The notes under the pieces: model-generated | The model's database searches: none | Seen by the model: the letters and a program-made list of their open reading frames with translations, nothing else | What the model was told of the DNA's origin: nothing | Shown: one piece after another, positions 34,783 through 46,978 of the stretch | Layout: every line of letters begins with the position of its first letter | Position numbering within the stretch: the stretch's first letter is position 1 | Assembly (NCBI GenBank): GCA_029962745.1 | Contig: CM057158.1 | Span: forward strand, 189,464-253,463 | DNA from: Echinometra lucunter | Lineage: Eukaryota > Echinodermata > Echinoidea > Camarodonta > Echinometridae | DNA: 64,000 nt | Direction of reading: 5' to 3' | Position numbers and translations under genes: made by a program

Positions 34783-36517
34783 ATCAATGTACTAATAATA
34801 CCCTATAGAGATAATCATATCCATTAAAAAGATTGAGAAATGTGCCTCTTCGGGGGAAGGGGGGGGGGGCTGCATGCCACATGGTACTAAGCGTTTCAGG
34901 TGTGGCGGCATATAGGTTCGGACGTGTGCCCCCAAGAGTATTCCCCCCCCCCCCAAAAAAAAAAAAAAGAAGAAAAAAAAAAAAAAGAATGGGAACCATT
35001 CCGACACGCCTGTAGGAAGGCACTAAGGAAAGTACCTGAATTTGGTGTAAGCTTATAATGGTGCACTTAAAAGACACTAATAATTATGATTACAGCATTA
35101 AATTAACTGATTACAAAAAGTGTTTGTTTAAAATAATCCCGGTCAAAGGTTTTCATTGCAGACTTCATTCCAGAATATTTTGGTTTTCGTCTGTTGCATC
35201 AAAGCAGATGAACTTTGACCCATTATCACACAATAATTCTTTCTATAACTTAAATAAATGAATATGGACTTATAATAATTGTTGACATTTAAAAACAGTG
35301 GCGGTTCAAATGAGTGGCACTTACACATTTTTTTTAAAGTGCCAACTATATCTATTATGATGTATTTGATAATTTCATACAACACTGGGTTAAATCAAAT
35401 TCCAACATACATTTATTAATTAGCCTTTGCTTTGATATACCACGCTTATATACCGACATTTACTTCAAAAAAGTATTGTTCTCATAAACATTATATATCT
35501 ACTATATATAATTATGATGGAAGACAAAGTGTATATTACTAGGAGACCACAAAACTGAAAGAAATAACGATAAAATGGAATGTATATCTTCGTACACTAC
35601 CGACCATGATGGATACGGTTTACATTAAAGAAAATGCAGAGGTAGTTTATCTTCAGTATACAGACGGGTTTACGTGACATGCTATAGCACACTGATTAAA
35701 TGGGGATAAATCAGACAAATTTAAACAATGCTTGTGGTTTTATCAGAAGAGTTAAGAGTCTACAATCTGACAGAAGATAGGTACGAGGGTCAATAGCTTT
35801 ACATGTCACACTATCTAGGACAATGAACAAGAACGAGTAATGTAACTTCTGTATATAATGCATTTATGTTTTCTGGATTTTTAAAATCAAATCGTTGTGT
35901 CTTTGCTGAGTAGAATCATGTAAAGAAGAAAAGAACATTTTGCCATAAAACAATTCAATTCAATTTAATTCAGTCCAATTCAAAATGTATTGATTTAAAT
36001 CCAAACAAGGGATTTGATTCAGGTAGGATGCATGGGGACAGGAGAAAAGCGTATCATAATAGCCCCCCCCCCCCCTTCCCTATCAGCAGAATGTGGATAA
36101 ACCAAGAAATGATATAAATCTAGGCATAATGGGCTTTTTCACTTTCAAATAGAGACTCATAGTTGTTACTTTTTGCGGTTCCAATGGGAATATGCACTCT
36201 GCTCAGTGCTAAAAAGTTATTGTTTGATATAGCACACACGCATGAACATGAAATTAAAGTCGGACCACTGCATGCAAGTCAGCTATCTCATATAGGGCCT
36301 TAGAGCGCCAAAGAACATAAAGAAGACGAATTCCGAATTCGCTCATGACGAATATGCATCTTCGAAATACCATCATAATATCATTGCATGACATCGTCAC
36401 CGCTATCGCCATCGCCGTCGTCACGAAGAAAAGACCGATCAAGTTCATGTATACTGTCATCAAAATCTGTGCAATCTTTTCGCACATTTGGGGTGAGACT
36501 TTTTATGAACGATGATG
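34783..36517. other. No gene recognised
   Basis: Holds poly-C/poly-A runs (34946-34985), a (CAATT)n-type retroelement tail-like run (35947-35985) and a poly-C run (36061-36075). Otherwise AT-rich with no supported coding sequence. Confidence 0.5.
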
Positions 36518-39500
36518 TCATTTCATATTTAGATTTATTGTTGCACATATTAGCACTCTGTCATTTTGATCGGTCATCTTAGCTTCCCCGTAGTAACGAC
36601 CCTGTGAGAGAAAAAGGTCGGAGAGATATTGGTTAGAATATGTTTTCACTCTTTCATATTGGCAGTCAGTGCATTTTTAAAACTCCCATCTCAATGGTTA
36701 CAGCGAATGGGGAAGATAAAAGAATTACTTGTAAATAATATTTGCTAACAGAACTTCGATGTGCGAGGACATTGCTTAAAATCAATTTTGGGGGGCAACT
36801 GCCCCCAGGATCTGGGATATAAATATGATGTGTAGTGCATGAGGAGTGTGTGGGTGGTCGTTTCGATTCCTGCGACCTGTCAAAGCATGCTCAGAATTTG
36901 CTAATTAATGTTAGTATATTCTGTTTTTATAGAATTTCTATACCTGTTCTTATCCAGTCACATGCTTACTATCACCGAGTATGTGATGGGAAATAAAGAT
37001 TACAGGTTATCCGTTCTGGGCCCCGTAACACAAAACTTAGCGATTGATCGTACAATAAATTTTTGCGATTAATTGCATATAGTGGTCAATCGCAAAGATC
37101 AATCGTACGATCAGTTGCTAATTATAAGCTATGTGTTACGGGGCCCTGATGTGCATGAAATTAATTCACGTGGTACAGTTGCTGTTCGGGGGTATATTAT
37201 TTTGTTGGGGAGTAGGCCCTATATCAGTCCAGGGTCAAATGCACACTGGAAACACATTTTCGTGTATCTTTATGGATTTGTCTTACATAATGAAGTTCAT
37301 TTAAAGCAGTAAGAATAAATATTCATATAGAATGGGAATAACGTACCTTGGGAACGAAGCTTGATATATGTTGTTCACGTACATAATACTGGTCGCCTTT
37401 AAAAAAAAAAAGTTAAAAAAAAAAAAAAGAGGAACAAAATTATCGGCATATATGGGGCAATAGTATATTCATAACCAGTTTTCTATAACTCAATTTCAAC
37501 TTCAAGGACGGGAGGATCATACAGCCTTTTCAATGATAAATAAACAGTGTCACTACGATGTAATTTCTACGATATTCTAACTAAAATCTGACCGAGGAAT
37601 GACGGTTTAAAGCGTTTGGTATGCAGTAGAAAATGGGCTTCAAATTTCTACCCAAATTCAACTCTCTTGAATAAAATGGAGTTTGCACATCATATCCATT
37701 AGATTGTTTTAGCAATTATGCATTTATTCAACTCATCGACTTCACATCAAAGTGCTGTACAGCTCTTTTAAAATTTTTCCAAGTAAATGTAATTTACCAA
37801 TCACAAAGAGTGAAAGCATATTTACAACAGTATTGACTTCGGTTACTATTTGCATTCGCAGAGTAGTATTATACACAAGGAAAGAAACTTTACAAACGTA
37901 ACAAATTATAATCAAATCAAATCAAATGAAATGACACAATAGAAAGGTACTACTGTCATGGAAGTAACTGGGCAATACATCAGGATCAGGGTATTATCGA
38001 AAGCATGAAACTTATCATCTACATATTGAATCCTAAAGGAAAATCGCTAGATAATTGGTTTACGGTAAAAGCACAAACATATACACAGTGAACCAAATTT
38101 GCAAAGTGCAGTTTTGTAGCCGTTTTGTAGCTGTTTTGTAACCGTTTACTGTGGTTTGTAGTTTTGTAGCCGTTTTGTAGCCGTTTTCAAAACGGCTACA
38201 AAACGGCTAATCTGCTGATTCTGCTCACTGTGATACCTTTTTTGATTGGAGTCTTGAAGAAATCTCCTTCTGTCTCGAGGTCTTCCAGATCGAATGTATT
38301 AGTATAGAAATGCACATCATTAAAATCTATGCTGATCTCCACTTTACCCATTAACACATCTTCATCTATAAGACAAATAAAAAACAACCAGAATTGTTAG
38401 GTGTACAAAAGATGATGCACGCTATATTTTACTGTATCTATCTTCAAACTCTGGTGGTGTGATAAACGTTTGTATACATGTATTACCTTTCTTGCCTAGG
38501 GTGAAAAAGGCTACATTTAAGGAATGCCAGATTGATTGCATTTGCCATTGTCGTATAGATATGAATTGTGCGAACTATGATCATGGTGATAGAAATGTTT
38601 CCGATTGTTTTTCTACGGAAACTTAAAAGTGCTTCGTTTTCTTTTCCAGCCTTTTCTCTCTCCCGCCCCATCCCTCCTGTCTTTCCCCCCGTAATTTGTT
38701 TTTAATTCCAAAGCACAACCTTCACTTTCACTACTATTCTACTGAATAAGTATCTATCTTCAAACTCTGGTGGTTTGATAAACGTTTAACCCATCGTCGC
38801 AAATCCACAGGCAAAAACACCTAAAAATTTTGGAATTGTTCAGTTTATACCTCCCTGGACTTTTATACCTTCCTGGACTCAAGAAGTCGAGTTGACGAGA
38901 TTCCAGATCTCACCTTCTCGCCTTCTTGGACCAAGAAGTCGAGAAGACGAGATGCCAGATCTCGCCTTCTCGCCTTCTCGGACCAAAATGGTCAAAGCTT
39001 CCGCATCCATTTACATTCGACGAGCTCATTTTGAACAACTTGTCATCTTGTTTATTCAAGTCTACTTGTCGAATTTCAACAACTTGTCATCTCGTCTTCT
39101 CGTCCCGAACAAGTCGACTTGCAGAGTCCATCAACTCGTCATCTCGTCTTCTTGTCCTAAATAAGTCGACTTGCCGAATTCAAAGAACTCGTCATCTCGT
39201 ATTCTCGTCCAAAACAAGTCGACTTGCCAAGTTCCAATAACTTTCTTGAGTTCTTCTCCTAAACAAATCGAGTTGCCGAGTTCCAATAACTCGTCATCTC
39301 GTCTTCTTGTCATAAACAAGTCGACTTGCCGAGTTGCAATAACCCGTCATCTCGTCTTCTTGTCCTGAACTAGTCGACTTGCCGAGTTGCAATAACTCGT
39401 CACCTCGTCTTCTTGTCCTTAACATGTCGACTTGCCGAGTTCCAATAACTCGTCATCTCGTCTTCTTGTCCTTAACGTGTCGACTTGCCGAATTGCAATA

Positions 39501-42500
39501 ACTCGTCACCTCGTCTTCTTGTCCTTAACGTGTCGACTTGCCGAGTTGCAATAACTCGTCATCTCGTCTTCTTGTTCTAAAAAGGTCAACTTACCGAGTT
39601 CCAATAACTCATCATCTCGTCTTCTTGTCCTTAACGTGTCGACTTGCCGAGTTGCAATAACTCGTCACCTCGTCTTCTTGTTCTAAAAAGGTCAACTTAC
39701 CGAGTTCCACTAACTCGTCATCTCGTCATTTAACTTGTCTTCTCGTCTTCTTGGCCTAAATTATCTCATCTCGACGGACTTTTAAACTATTGTAGTTTTG
39801 AACAAGAAGACGAGATAACGTTATTAGAACCAGACGAGTCAACTTGTTTGGGCAAAGAAAGCAAGAAGACAACTTAAAAGGAGAGAAGACAAGTTATTGA
39901 AACCCGACGAGTCGACTTGTCAAAGTCAAGAAGACGAGATGACAAGTTTTTGTAACTCGGCAAGTCGACTTGTTTGAGACGAGATGACAAGTTACTGGAG
40001 CTCGACTAATCGACTTGTTTTGGACAAGAAGAAGAGAAAACGAGTTTCTAGAACCCAGCAAGTAACAATAATTCGTTCATCTCGTCTGTTAACTTGTCCT
40101 CTCGCCTTCTTGGCCTGAATATCCAACAGATTAATAACCGATACAATAATACCATTTCTTACACGTTCTGTTGACTTGCAAGTTCTATTTATTTTATTCT
40201 GTTTTCATTGTAGTCTTACCAAATGTGGTGTTGAAGATGAAAATATTTTTGACGCCTCCCTTTTCTTCATCTTCAAGGAGAAGCAGTTTACCAATCACAG
40301 GTGGATTATCGTCGTCTGTGCAAGAGAATGAAACAAAGAGTTAGAGACGACTTGTATTTCTCAGTATTTTGCCACTTCATTCTCAATGTCTGCTAACAGA
40401 AGGAAATACATATGTACATCAAACAAAGAAGAAACTCAATTTAAACGATAATTATGCAACCTATCATCAGCGGGGTTATTGGAAAAAATACTCGATCGAC
40501 GTTCTTCAAATAAATAATTTCATTATAGATATTAGAGATCTATGGCATTGTAACTAAATTCGACGCGTATATAGGAACGAGTGATGGCGAAGGGGTGAAC
40601 AGTGGCAACTTGCATCTTTGAATGTTCGAAGAAGTGAAGAGGGAGACAAAGGGAACGGAGAGAAAAGAAAATTCCAGCCTAAACAACCTGTTCATTTGGT
40701 TATCTTGCTCTCTCGTATTTCATCCTCCTATTATACCCTCAGAGGCTTGATCCATGCGATTCCTTTCAAAGACGTTAACCATTCGGCATATGATGTGACT
40801 TGCCTGTTCAAGAGGCTAGTTGGAGAGCCTTAGATTAGTCTTGAAAGAGAACAGCAATTTCATTTAGACACAACTAAGGGCAATCCAGGGACAAAGACTT
40901 CTAAGTAGAAAAATTTCTCTGAGAAAAAAACTAAACTAAACTTCCTATATCATTAACTTATCAAATTCCCTGTATCTAAGCTCAGTTTCACCCGTAACCT
41001 GGAAAGCCAATCACGATCCACCCTCAAGAAGTAACACCTTTCATCGAATCTTGTTTGGCTAATAGTAGCAAAGTTACACCGACAAATATATCTTTTAAAG
41101 AGTTCTAACCTTGGCTTCCATTGGGTACTAGTAAAAAAAAAAGTTGCATGAAGGATCCATACAGAACACGTTTTTGAAAGGAGTTTCACTGGAGTTCCAC
41201 TATATACAGTAGGCAATGTCCCTTAAAATTACAACCGGCCTTTGCCAATTATAGAATTAGGAATCATGATTTTTCGCAGTATGAAAAGTCATTCTAGATT
41301 ATGGAACTATAGCTATTTTCCTACCAGTCACAGAAGACCCCGTCAGATTCGATCCAGTACTTACGAAGAAATGGAGATTTTTGTAAGACATCACAAGTCT
41401 GATACGTCTGATAGACGTCACAAATCTGTAGGACCGGGGGGGGGGCGTCCAAGTTTGTGAATTTATGGAGGGTTAGGTTGCTTTTTGTTTGTTTGTTGCT
41501 GTTTGTTTTGTTTGGTTTTTTTTTTTGCTTTTGTTATTTTTGCAGCTGCTTTCTCTCAGGGACCTGGCATGGGTACGGTATATTTTTCGACCTGAAAAGT
41601 TATTCGGACAATATTTATCGAGTAAATCTAGAACCAGTTGTTTACCTTTAAAAGTGTATTCTAATCGAATGTATCGTGTGAACCGCTATCGGGCTGAAGA
41701 TCTTTATTATCATGTTGACCACTGACGACCATTCGCAAGTCTATGGTAAACAAAGTGTTCTCTTAAAGTGATCAACAGTCTAGAAATATATGGAAATCAT
41801 TGAATGAAATCCATATTTAAAGCCTTATTCATATCATAGTGAATGTGTAGAAACAAAATGGTATTTCTTTGACATCAAAAGGAAACAATTATGAGCGTTC
41901 ATTTCAGCTACAAGAAGTAAGAAAAAATTTACCCTCTTTCCAGGGACAATGTATAAACTTTCATATACTAGTATTTAAGTTCCAGCATGTCCAGATAGAT
42001 ATATAATGATTGTTCTTTTGCTCGATTAAAAAACAGCTCAGCAGAGGAAGTACATTATTATGCCCTGATATGATAAACACTACTGTGACTCAGTACGGGT
42101 ATAGACATCTACATGCATGTAAGAACTGGTATATAAGCCAGTGACTGAATAATACTTTTTACACAAACAAATTCTTGCTTATCACGTGCCATATTCAGCC
42201 CCCCCCCCCCCCACCCTCGTATACCTCCGCCACCACAAAAAAAGCAAACGGAAAGGCCTGGTGTCTCAATCACGGGATTGAATCGAGAAGCACCGGATGT
42301 ATTGTAGTATAATATCAAATCACGCTGAATGTGTGCTGTGAGAGTCATTATCTGGAAGCTTGCTTTATTTATAAAATATAATAACACCAATAGCCCTCAT
42401 TTACTTTATATTCTGTACAAAGTGGGTCTACTCAAGAATTTGAAGCCTGTGGCGTGTTGGTATAATCATTACACATATACATGTACGCTATGTATTGCAG

Positions 42501-43641
42501 TGGAGATCCACTTTATGTTCAAGGCGCATAGAGGTCGATATCCATCACGTAAAAAAATACACAAAAGTATATGAAAGGAGAAGGCAATCATCATGTTGAC
42601 AAAAAAAAAAAAACGAAACAAAACACAAAAGTACAACATAAGTGGATAAAACAGGAAAGGAGAAGGCAATTAACTGCCATGTATAGACCAACCAACAGAT
42701 ACTCAATGTAGCGAGTATAATTATACAAAGGATCACCAACAACAAAATGCAATGAAATTTCATTGTGCTCTACTGCAGTGCAACCTCTTGCTTTAGATTT
42801 ATGAACGGTTTAAGAGTGTGAAATAGGCTATTTCATATCAGTGATTTTATTTTTAATTCGCTCAGTATCTTATATGTGAATGTGATGCAGTATGGACACA
42901 ATGATTGTGACGATGAATATACTCACCACAATAACCCCAGACATTCCCTAGTTCCACAAACTGATTGTCCTTTACCCATTGATCCCAATCAAAAAGTTTG
43001 ATATCATGTGGACCACGCCCTTTAAAATGCTCTTCATCCTCCTCTCCATCCTCATCATTATCATCTTCCTCCTCTCGCTCTCCTCCATCTCCACCAGCAT
43101 CACGGAGTTCATCATCCTCTTCTTCATCTTCCCCTTCTACTCGCTCGACTGGCTTATTGATATCGACTGGTTGTTGGTTGACTTCATCATGTTCAGGTTC
43201 ATGATCTTGATTATGGAAGTCGTTGATCTCGTGGTCATCATCTGCCCACTCATCTTCCTTCTCTTCAATGGCTTCATGCCTCGCTTCATTTAATCCTGAT
43301 TTATCGTTACCATCTTTTTGAATAGTATCACCCTCATCAGCTGTTTCTATAAAATTTTGTGTATTAACCCTCTTGACGTGTGCTTCAACTTCTTTGTCTG
43401 AAAGGACTTCTTTCTTCTTGTTTGCTCCTATCCGATGAAAGTTTGGTTTTGCTACAATAACGACATCATCACCCTGAACACCTTGTCGATTTGCTAGAAG
43501 GAGTTTGTCTGATGATTCGTGATTGAAGAACTTGATATACACTCCTAGAAGCAAGCACACTGTACACATAACACCAATAACCAAACGTTTCCCCGCCATT
43601 CTTCGTCTAGGTATTCGAAACAATGGTCCAAAGACTGCCAT
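36518..43641 (-). CDS. Type II membrane protein with acidic linker and GM2-activator/ML-like lipid-binding domain
   Basis: Five exons on the minus strand join in phase: 43641-42927, 40315-40220, 38365-38237, 37396-37347 and 36601-36518; 357 residues, stop TGA at 36520-36518. Residues 1-19 are basic cytosolic sequence, about 20-38 one membrane segment ('LVIGVMCTVCLLLGVYIKFF'), with no cleavable signal. About 125-205 is a very acidic, disordered linker. From about 234 the end resembles the GM2 activator: 'WGYC' then 'PPVIGKLLLLED' (GM2A has a W-x-x-C before P-x-VI-x-x-L-x-LE), 'KVEISIDF', and 'GRYYGEAKM...VLICATINL' like the final strands. Cys238 and Cys349 match the pair joining first and last strands; the inner disulfides of GM2A are absent and the domain is shorter. 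Inferred: a Golgi/plasma-membrane tethered lipid-binding protein. Gene structure is confident; domain identity is moderately so. Confidence 0.75.
37016..37148. mobile_element. Palindromic MITE 'GGGCCCCGTAACACAAAA', copy 2 (intron)
   Basis: Same family as 34298-34432, more diverged, in the last intron of the ML-like gene. Ends CTGGGCCCCGTAACAC and GTGTTACGGGGCCCTG. Confidence 0.85.
38106..38209. repeat. GTTTTGTAGCC repeat ending in a perfect 21-bp palindrome
   Basis: Tandem 11-12-base GTTTTGTAGCC units run into 38167-38209, where TAGCCGTTTTGTAGCCGTTTT, one base, and its exact reverse complement follow. On the transcribed minus strand this hairpin begins 27 bases after the exon 3 splice donor (38236). 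Confidence 0.9.
38876..40115. repeat. 53-bp intronic minisatellite that reverses orientation
   Basis: About 39010-39770 holds units such as 'GTCGACTTGCCGAGTTGCAA' plus 'TAACTCGTCATCTCGTCTTC' plus 'TTGTCCTTAAC' with a period near 53. From about 39790 to 40060 the complementary wording appears ('AAGAAGACGAGATGACAAG', 'CGAGTCGACTTGT'), so the array flips. It lies in an intron of the ML-like gene. Confidence 0.85.
41410..42100. other. Intron 1 of the ML-like gene, nothing further recognised
   Basis: AT-rich with a poly-G run at 41437-41445 and a T/G-rich stretch (41480-41545). No additional exon in matching phase was found here. Confidence 0.4.
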
Positions 43642-44530
43642 ATAGCTAGGAGTTATAAATACAATACTAATCGCTCAGTTTTACTCTGGAAGACGGAAAT
43701 TAACACACAACCAAGTTCAGTAAAAAACAACTCAGGTCACCAGCTGACATAGATACTAAGCGATGATCGTGATGTTGTCAGGCTATGTGGTATATGAGTG
43801 TGATGACCTATCAGGTTCATCAAACTTTACAACTGATCGAACGTTCCTTATGATATGAGTGTCATGTTGAGCTGCTGTCTAGCAAATGATGAAGGCATGT
43901 AGTATGATCAGCATGAAGTAGCGGCCTGCTTGAGCACTTATCTTTGATTTATTTGTTTTAACTAAGTGGTGGGTCCAGTAGAATTGAGACGGTGAACCAT
44001 TGCCTTGTTCAGAATCAAGGTACATGTACGCATTGAGGTCAAATGACAAAAAAGTATGGGTGAGATCACATACCTAAATGTAGTAGATTTGACCATGTCA
44101 ACGTACAATGGAACTGTCTTAATAAGAAACTGTCTTGATGAGGGCAAAGAAAAAAAAATCATGTCTAAATTCCGCTCTTGCATGTATCACTTGTTCTGAT
44201 TTGTATTTACTTGTCTTTTATATTTGTATGTTTCATGTTCTTTTGTTTTATTTTCTTATCATCGTTATTATAATTATCATCATCATCATCATCATCATTA
44301 TCATTATCATTATTATACGACTGGTATTTTGTACACTTAATCTTCAACAAAATTATGAGGAGAGCCTTTTACAGAAACTTGTTTTCTAAATTAAGTTGAT
44401 GTTTTCTTTTTTCTTTCTTTTTCTTCGATGATTGTTATTTTTATTTTTACTACTGTCTGTGTTCTGTTCTTGGAAATGAAATAAATAAAAACAATAAAAT
44501 TAATAACCCAATCAGTAGTCGTGCACAGGC
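43642..44530. other. Upstream region of the ML-like gene; simple repeats
   Basis: Probably 5' UTR and promoter of the minus-strand gene up to about 43900. Farther on there is a (CAT/TTA)n microsatellite (44257-44318) and an AT-rich end 'AAATGAAATAAATAAA' (44476-44491) like a retroelement 3' end on the plus strand. No gene recognised. Confidence 0.4.
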
Positions 44531-45779
44531 CCGCTAATTTGTGCTCATTCATTTACCATGCATGGGCAAGGCAGGCCACTGGGAACGATTTTTTTCACAG
44601 GGTGCTGAGTCCCTGAGCCACACAGGAGCGGATCCAGGATTTCTTGGGGGGAGGGGCCAAATTTGAAATCATGAGAGTCAAATATTGGCACGTAATGCAG
44701 TGGCGTATGGCATTCGGTCTCGTTTAGGGGGCATTCTGAGCTTTTTAGGTCCATACAGAGCATTATAATGGCTAAAGTTTCTAAATTTCCGAAAGAAACT
44801 GTAGCTTTGCACTTATGGTGTCAAGAGGCTCCTTCTTCATGTTTTAATGGGTAATGAATAATTTTAGTTTCTGTGGGTGTGGTTATGTACACTAACTCCC
44901 TCGAAACCCGCCCTAAACACTTGTGAATCCTTATTAGCATACATCGGCTCTTGCATAAGCCGTTAGCAGTGTAGCGAGGGAGCGGAAAAAAATACACTAT
45001 CTCTTTAAATGGTAATTGGTAAATAAACTTGGTTTTACTGTTGCAGCTAGGGGCAGGCACATGTGTTTAAAGTGAAGCGGGATGGTCGCTGATTATATGA
45101 TGATATGGATATAATAAAAACCAATCTCCACTTACCGACTTTATGCGTGAATGCGGTAACTCATACACCGATCCTCCAAAATAAAATGCTTCCAAAATAT
45201 TGCACTAATCCGGTTTCCAATATATTTACAAAGATCACCACAGATATTATCACAAAACTACTTGGCTAGCACAAGCGAGATTTTGGATTTCTCTGATGGA
45301 ATGGTAGAGAAATAAATTGAACTGCTTTTCTGTTCGAATTCCCAAGTGAAATGCAGGAGGTGAAATAGAATTGGTAAGAATTTGTTGCAGGTGAAATGAA
45401 GAACAAATTCAGAAGTGTAGAGATGACAATCCCAAATTACGTGTTGACTCGAAGAGAAAACTTGGAGAAGTCTCTTTGTGAAGTGAGGGTGGAAAGTTTT
45501 ATTCTCTTCCAATATGATGAGTCATGAAAGAGAAAGGGAGTGCTGATGCATTTCAGAGAAGAGTAGTGAGTCACTGGTGGAGTAGTGGTAGGCAGGGTCA
45601 TAACAGTTGACCACTTGTTGATAAATAAATGATACCAATAAGATAGGAGTGTGACTTCTGGTGCAAAGGGTAATGTCCTCTCAAATTATTGCAGTAGGAA
45701 GTGAATTTGAGAAATTCAGAAAAGAAGGATGAAATGAGGAAAATACTACAAAAGCGATGTTAATTAAAAAAAACACTTT
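44531..45779. other. No gene recognised
   Basis: A segment near 45005-45060 ('AATAAACTTGGTTTTACTGTTG' type) is similar to 45790-45850, indicating a small duplication. Otherwise nothing supported. Confidence 0.4.
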
Positions 45780-46890
45780 TCTTTCTAACGACAATTGGTA
45801 CATAAACTGGTTTTATTCTTGCAGGTCGGGGTAGGCACAATCGTATTCAAGGAGATGTTGATTTATTTTCCTGGGAGGGGGAGGGGAGAGCAACAGCCGG
45901 GGGGGGGGGCAAGGCCCTTTCAGCCCCTCCCCGCCTCCTTTGTTCTTTCTTTCTTTCTTTCTTTCTTTTTTCTTTTCCCCTTCTCTTCTCTCTCCTTTTC
46001 CCTTCCTTCCCTCCTTTTTTGGGGCGCATTGCGGGGGGGGGGGGGGGGGAAGAGGCAAGATCCTTCAAGTGATCCTTACATTAACTCTTTTTTTTCCCCT
46101 TAGCGTTATTTTCCCTTCTGACAAGTAAGTCCTTGTTACTTCTAATGAATCTCCCTATTGAAAGGTGTAAGTGCCCGATTTTGACTGCGCATTTTTCGTT
46201 CTAAAAGTGCATGCATTCTCCTTAACATCTCTGATAAGTTCCCTCTTTCCATTTGGGCAGGTTCCCCATTCGAAATCGAATACATGCCCCAATTTACTTC
46301 TGATGAATTGCTCCTTTTCCTGGCTAGTAAATTATGTCCCATTCCTCCTGTAAATTCGCTATAAATGCCCAATAGTGCCCTTTTGTTCGCTGATAAGTTA
46401 GCACATGCATACCTTTTCCATTCTGGCATTACTCTCTTTTTGAAATTTGGTACACACTTAGCTTTCTAGTAAGTGTCATTTCACCCCATTATGACAAGTG
46501 CCCCTTTTATTTCTTATGAGCGTCCAAGTTTATTGTAAGTGCCCCTTTTCGCTTTTAAGTATTGCAATTCCCTTTTCGATAAGTGCTCCTTAAAATCTAA
46601 TGCATATTCCTTTTTCGTCCTTATTGTGCCATTTCCCCTCTTTTAACTATTCCTTTTCTCATTTGGTAATGTGTACAGCTCCGAAGAATCAGAGAAGTTT
46701 CGTTTCATATAGGCCTAATAACAGAATACCTTGTTCTTGATACGACTACAGGGTGAAACCGTGCATGGAGCAGGAGGAGGCAAGAGCTGGGGATACAATG
46801 AACAAAACTTTCCTAAGAACGTACATTGCCCCTAAATTGCAGCTATGAAAGTACTTTCATTTTTCCCCAAAGTTCGCTCGCACTTACTTA
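45780..46890 (+). repeat. Irregular 'TGCCCCTTTT' repeat block, copy 2
   Basis: Second copy of the family at 33440-34780, in the same orientation. It has the pyrimidine-rich start, G runs (45900-45909, 46033-46049), the CCCCTTTT array (46090-46660) and the same flank markers 'AAGAATCAGAGAAG' (46684), 'CATGGAGCAGGAGG' and 'TTTTTCCCCAAAGTTC'. Confidence 0.75.
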
Positions 46891-46978
46891 TTACAACTCA
46901 CGCTGACATATAAACAGTGTTGTAACGATAATCATAAATTCTTATATATTCTCCTTTTCATGTTGAGATTGTACTCTC

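Noticed and set aside
39010..39770. Possible CRISPR-like regular repeat array
   Set aside because: Units are contiguous minisatellite repeats without unique spacers, in an animal intron.
42979..43293. Plus-strand frames of 68-104 codons at 43.0-43.3 kb
   Set aside because: They are antisense shadows of the acidic linker in the minus-strand ML-like gene.
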